The position numbers were made by a program, and so were the translations under genes. A DNA stretch of 5,468 nucleotides, taken from the NCBI GenBank assembly GCA_937967325.1, contig CALBSQ010000379.1, positions 1 to 5,468 of the forward strand, in the 5' to 3' direction. Of this stretch, positions 4,591 through 5,468 are shown piece after piece; the first letter of the stretch is position 1; each line of letters starts with the position of its first letter. The stretch is from an uncultured Chloroflexota bacterium. Its GTDB lineage: Bacteria; Chloroflexota; UBA4733. The notes under the pieces are model-generated. The model saw only the letters and a program-made list of their open reading frames with translations. It did not search any database and was not told the DNA's origin.

Positions 4591-5007
4591 ATGGTCGAGC
4601 AGTCGCGGCCCCAGTCCCCCGTCGAGTCGCGGGACCCCTATCCGCGCAGCGGACCCTTCCCGAGCGTCCATCCCCCCATGACCGCCATCCGGACCGGCAC
4701 GCGCTACTTCACCAACGTCGTCTGCGACCTCAAGCCGGAGGCGGACAGCGACGCGCTCCGCGCGCAACTCGAACGGGAGATCGCCGCCGCCTTCGCGTCA
4801 CGGGATGGCTACGCCGGCATGGACGCCGGGGCGACCAGCAGGTTGCTGGGCGACCACCAAGTTCTCCTCACCGTCTGGTGGGATGCCAAGCGGCACGCCG
4901 AGGAGGGGACCGCCTTGCTCAACGCCTGGTTCCACGACCGCAAGTCGCGCCTGGGCCTGCGCGGCTATTGGATCACCCTGATCCCCGTCGACACCGGCTG
5001 GCAGTAA
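4591..5007 (+). CDS. Hypothetical small soluble protein
   Basis: I do not recognise this gene. From ATG 4591 it is 138 residues, with a Pro/Ser/Arg-rich N-terminus (1-29) and then a compact folded part. The predicted order is a strand (RYFTNVVCDL), a helix (DSDALRAQLEREIAAAFASR), a strand (HQVLLTVWWD), a helix (RHAEEGTALLNAWFHDRKSR) and a final strand (GYWITLIPVDTGW). This looks like an alpha/beta sandwich, perhaps ferredoxin-like. There is no signal peptide or membrane span. The start is uncertain: GGGAGG lies 11 nt before 4591, ATG 4570 sits 5 nt after the membrane-protein stop, and ATG 4678 begins the folded part but has no SD. It is very close to the membrane-protein gene, so the two probably form an operon. 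Confidence 0.65.
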   Translation: MVEQSRPQSPVESRDPYPRSGPFPSVHPPMTAIRTGTRYFTNVVCDLKPEADSDALRAQLEREIAAAFASRDGYAGMDAGATSRLLGDHQVLLTVWWDAKRHAEEGTALLNAWFHDRKSRLGLRGYWITLIPVDTGWQ

Positions 5008-5026
5008 TCGGCCCGGGGCCGGCCGA
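5008..5026 (+). terminator. G+C-rich stem just after a stop codon, possible weak terminator
   Basis: TCGGCC (5008-5013) pairs with GGCCGA (5021-5026) around a 7-nt loop, beginning one base after the TAA at 5005-5007. No T-run follows, so it is not a standard intrinsic terminator. It may be an mRNA 3'-end stabiliser or simply G+C-rich spacer. Confidence 0.25.
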
Positions 5027-5092
5027 GCGCGGCCGCCGGGCGGAGGGGGCGTGCTACGCTACCGACCGGCGACACCGAGGAGGGCTGGTGGT

Positions 5093-5392
5093 ATGGCGAA
5101 GCCGGGGGTCAAGGCGGGCACGCCGCAGGCGAAGCACGGCGGGCAGGCCACGCGCGACAAGTACGGCCCGGAGCACTACCGCGCGCTGGGCAAGCTGGCC
5201 GGCGCCGCCATCCGGGAGCGGCGGGGATCCGAGTTCTTCGCCCAGATCGGGCGCAAGGGCGGTCAGGCGACCAGGGATCGCCACGGCGTCGAGCACTTCA
5301 GCCGCATCGGCGCGGCCGGCGGCAGCGCGCCCCACGCGTCGCGGGAGCGGCCCGAGGATACCCGAACCCCTCCCCGCCCGTCGAACGGTTAG
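5093..5392 (+). CDS. KGG-repeat (stress-induced YciG/Con-10-like) protein
   Basis: This 99-residue, very hydrophilic protein is made of three exact-length 20-residue repeats (16-35, 36-55, 56-75) of the form GGQATRD(K/R)(Y/H)GxEH(Y/F)..(I/L)G. The start of a fourth (76-79) is followed by a disordered Arg/Pro-rich tail. IGRKGGQAT is the KGG motif that defines the family including YciG and fungal Con-10. These are small disordered proteins often induced in stress or late growth, with biochemical role unknown. The ATG at 5093 has GAGGAGGG with 8-nt spacing, which is decisive against the GTG at 5051. A TGCTACGCT (5052-5060) upstream could be an extended -10 without a good -35. The stop overlaps by 4 bp the end of a convergent gene. 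Confidence 0.85.
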   Translation: MAKPGVKAGTPQAKHGGQATRDKYGPEHYRALGKLAGAAIRERRGSEFFAQIGRKGGQATRDRHGVEHFSRIGAAGGSAPHASRERPEDTRTPPRPSNG

Positions 5393-5468
5393 AACCAGAA
5401 GGTCAGGATCTCCGAGGTCTTCTGCGGCACGACCGTCGCCGCGGGGGTGACCGCGCCCCCGCCGAGGA
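5389..5468 (-). CDS. C-terminal end of an unidentified gene (partial)
   Basis: Reading leftwards from the window edge, an open frame of 26 codons ends at TAA (5391-5389) and gives LGGGAVTPAATVVP, then QKTSEILTFWF. Nearly every codon ends in G or C (GCG, GTC, ACC, CCC, GTG, AAG, GAG, ATC, CTG), as expected of a real gene in this DNA. The stop overlaps the last 4 bp of the KGG gene, so the two genes are convergent. The product cannot be told from this tail. Confidence 0.5.
   Translation of the reverse strand, partial: LGGGAVTPAATVVPQKTSEILTFWF

Overview
The window is G+C-rich bacterial DNA with a strong G/C bias at third codon positions, good Shine-Dalgarno (SD) sequences and recognisable sigma70-type promoters. 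It looks like the replication and partition backbone of a plasmid or plasmid-like element, with a short block of accessory genes attached. The host cannot be fixed from the sequence. The style of the replication initiator and partition genes would suit a high-G+C non-proteobacterium such as a Chloroflexota member, but that is a guess.

Layout. Positions 1-584 hold no gene I can support, only short repeats and hairpins. A minus-strand backbone follows, listed here in transcription order from right to left: parA (3833-3072), a small ribbon-helix-helix partner overlapping it by 11 bp (3082-2786), a helix-turn-helix/coiled-coil protein (2641-2063), a 60-residue excisionase-type helix-turn-helix protein (1998-1816), and a phage-O-like replication initiator (1589-585). 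A TTGACA-17-TATATT promoter overlaps the end of the coiled-coil gene and should drive the small helix-turn-helix gene and, through a 226-nt leader, rep. On the right, reading plus, are a three-helix membrane protein (3957-4565), an unrecognised protein (about 4591-5007) and a KGG-repeat protein (5093-5392). The C-terminal end of another minus-strand gene enters from the right edge (5389-5468).

How it fits together. ParA and the small DNA-binding protein form a type Ib-like partition pair, with parA probably translated from a leaderless or nearly leaderless mRNA. Rep appears to carry its own origin inside its coding sequence. Four TACTAC hexamers in alternating orientation (1166-1217) lie next to a 25% G+C tract of 15-bp repeats (1102-1159), at the junction between the winged-helix domain and the rest of the protein, as in the lambda O/ori arrangement.

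The rep leader holds a second layer of control. An intrinsic-terminator-like hairpin with seven U's ends directly at the rep start codon, and its 3' arm is the SD. On the opposite strand there is a promoter plus terminator able to make an antisense RNA of about 50 nt against the leader. Together these resemble countertranscript-driven attenuation of the pT181/pIP501 type, here joined to a lambda-O-like initiator. This combination, inferred from sequence only, is the most interesting feature of the window.
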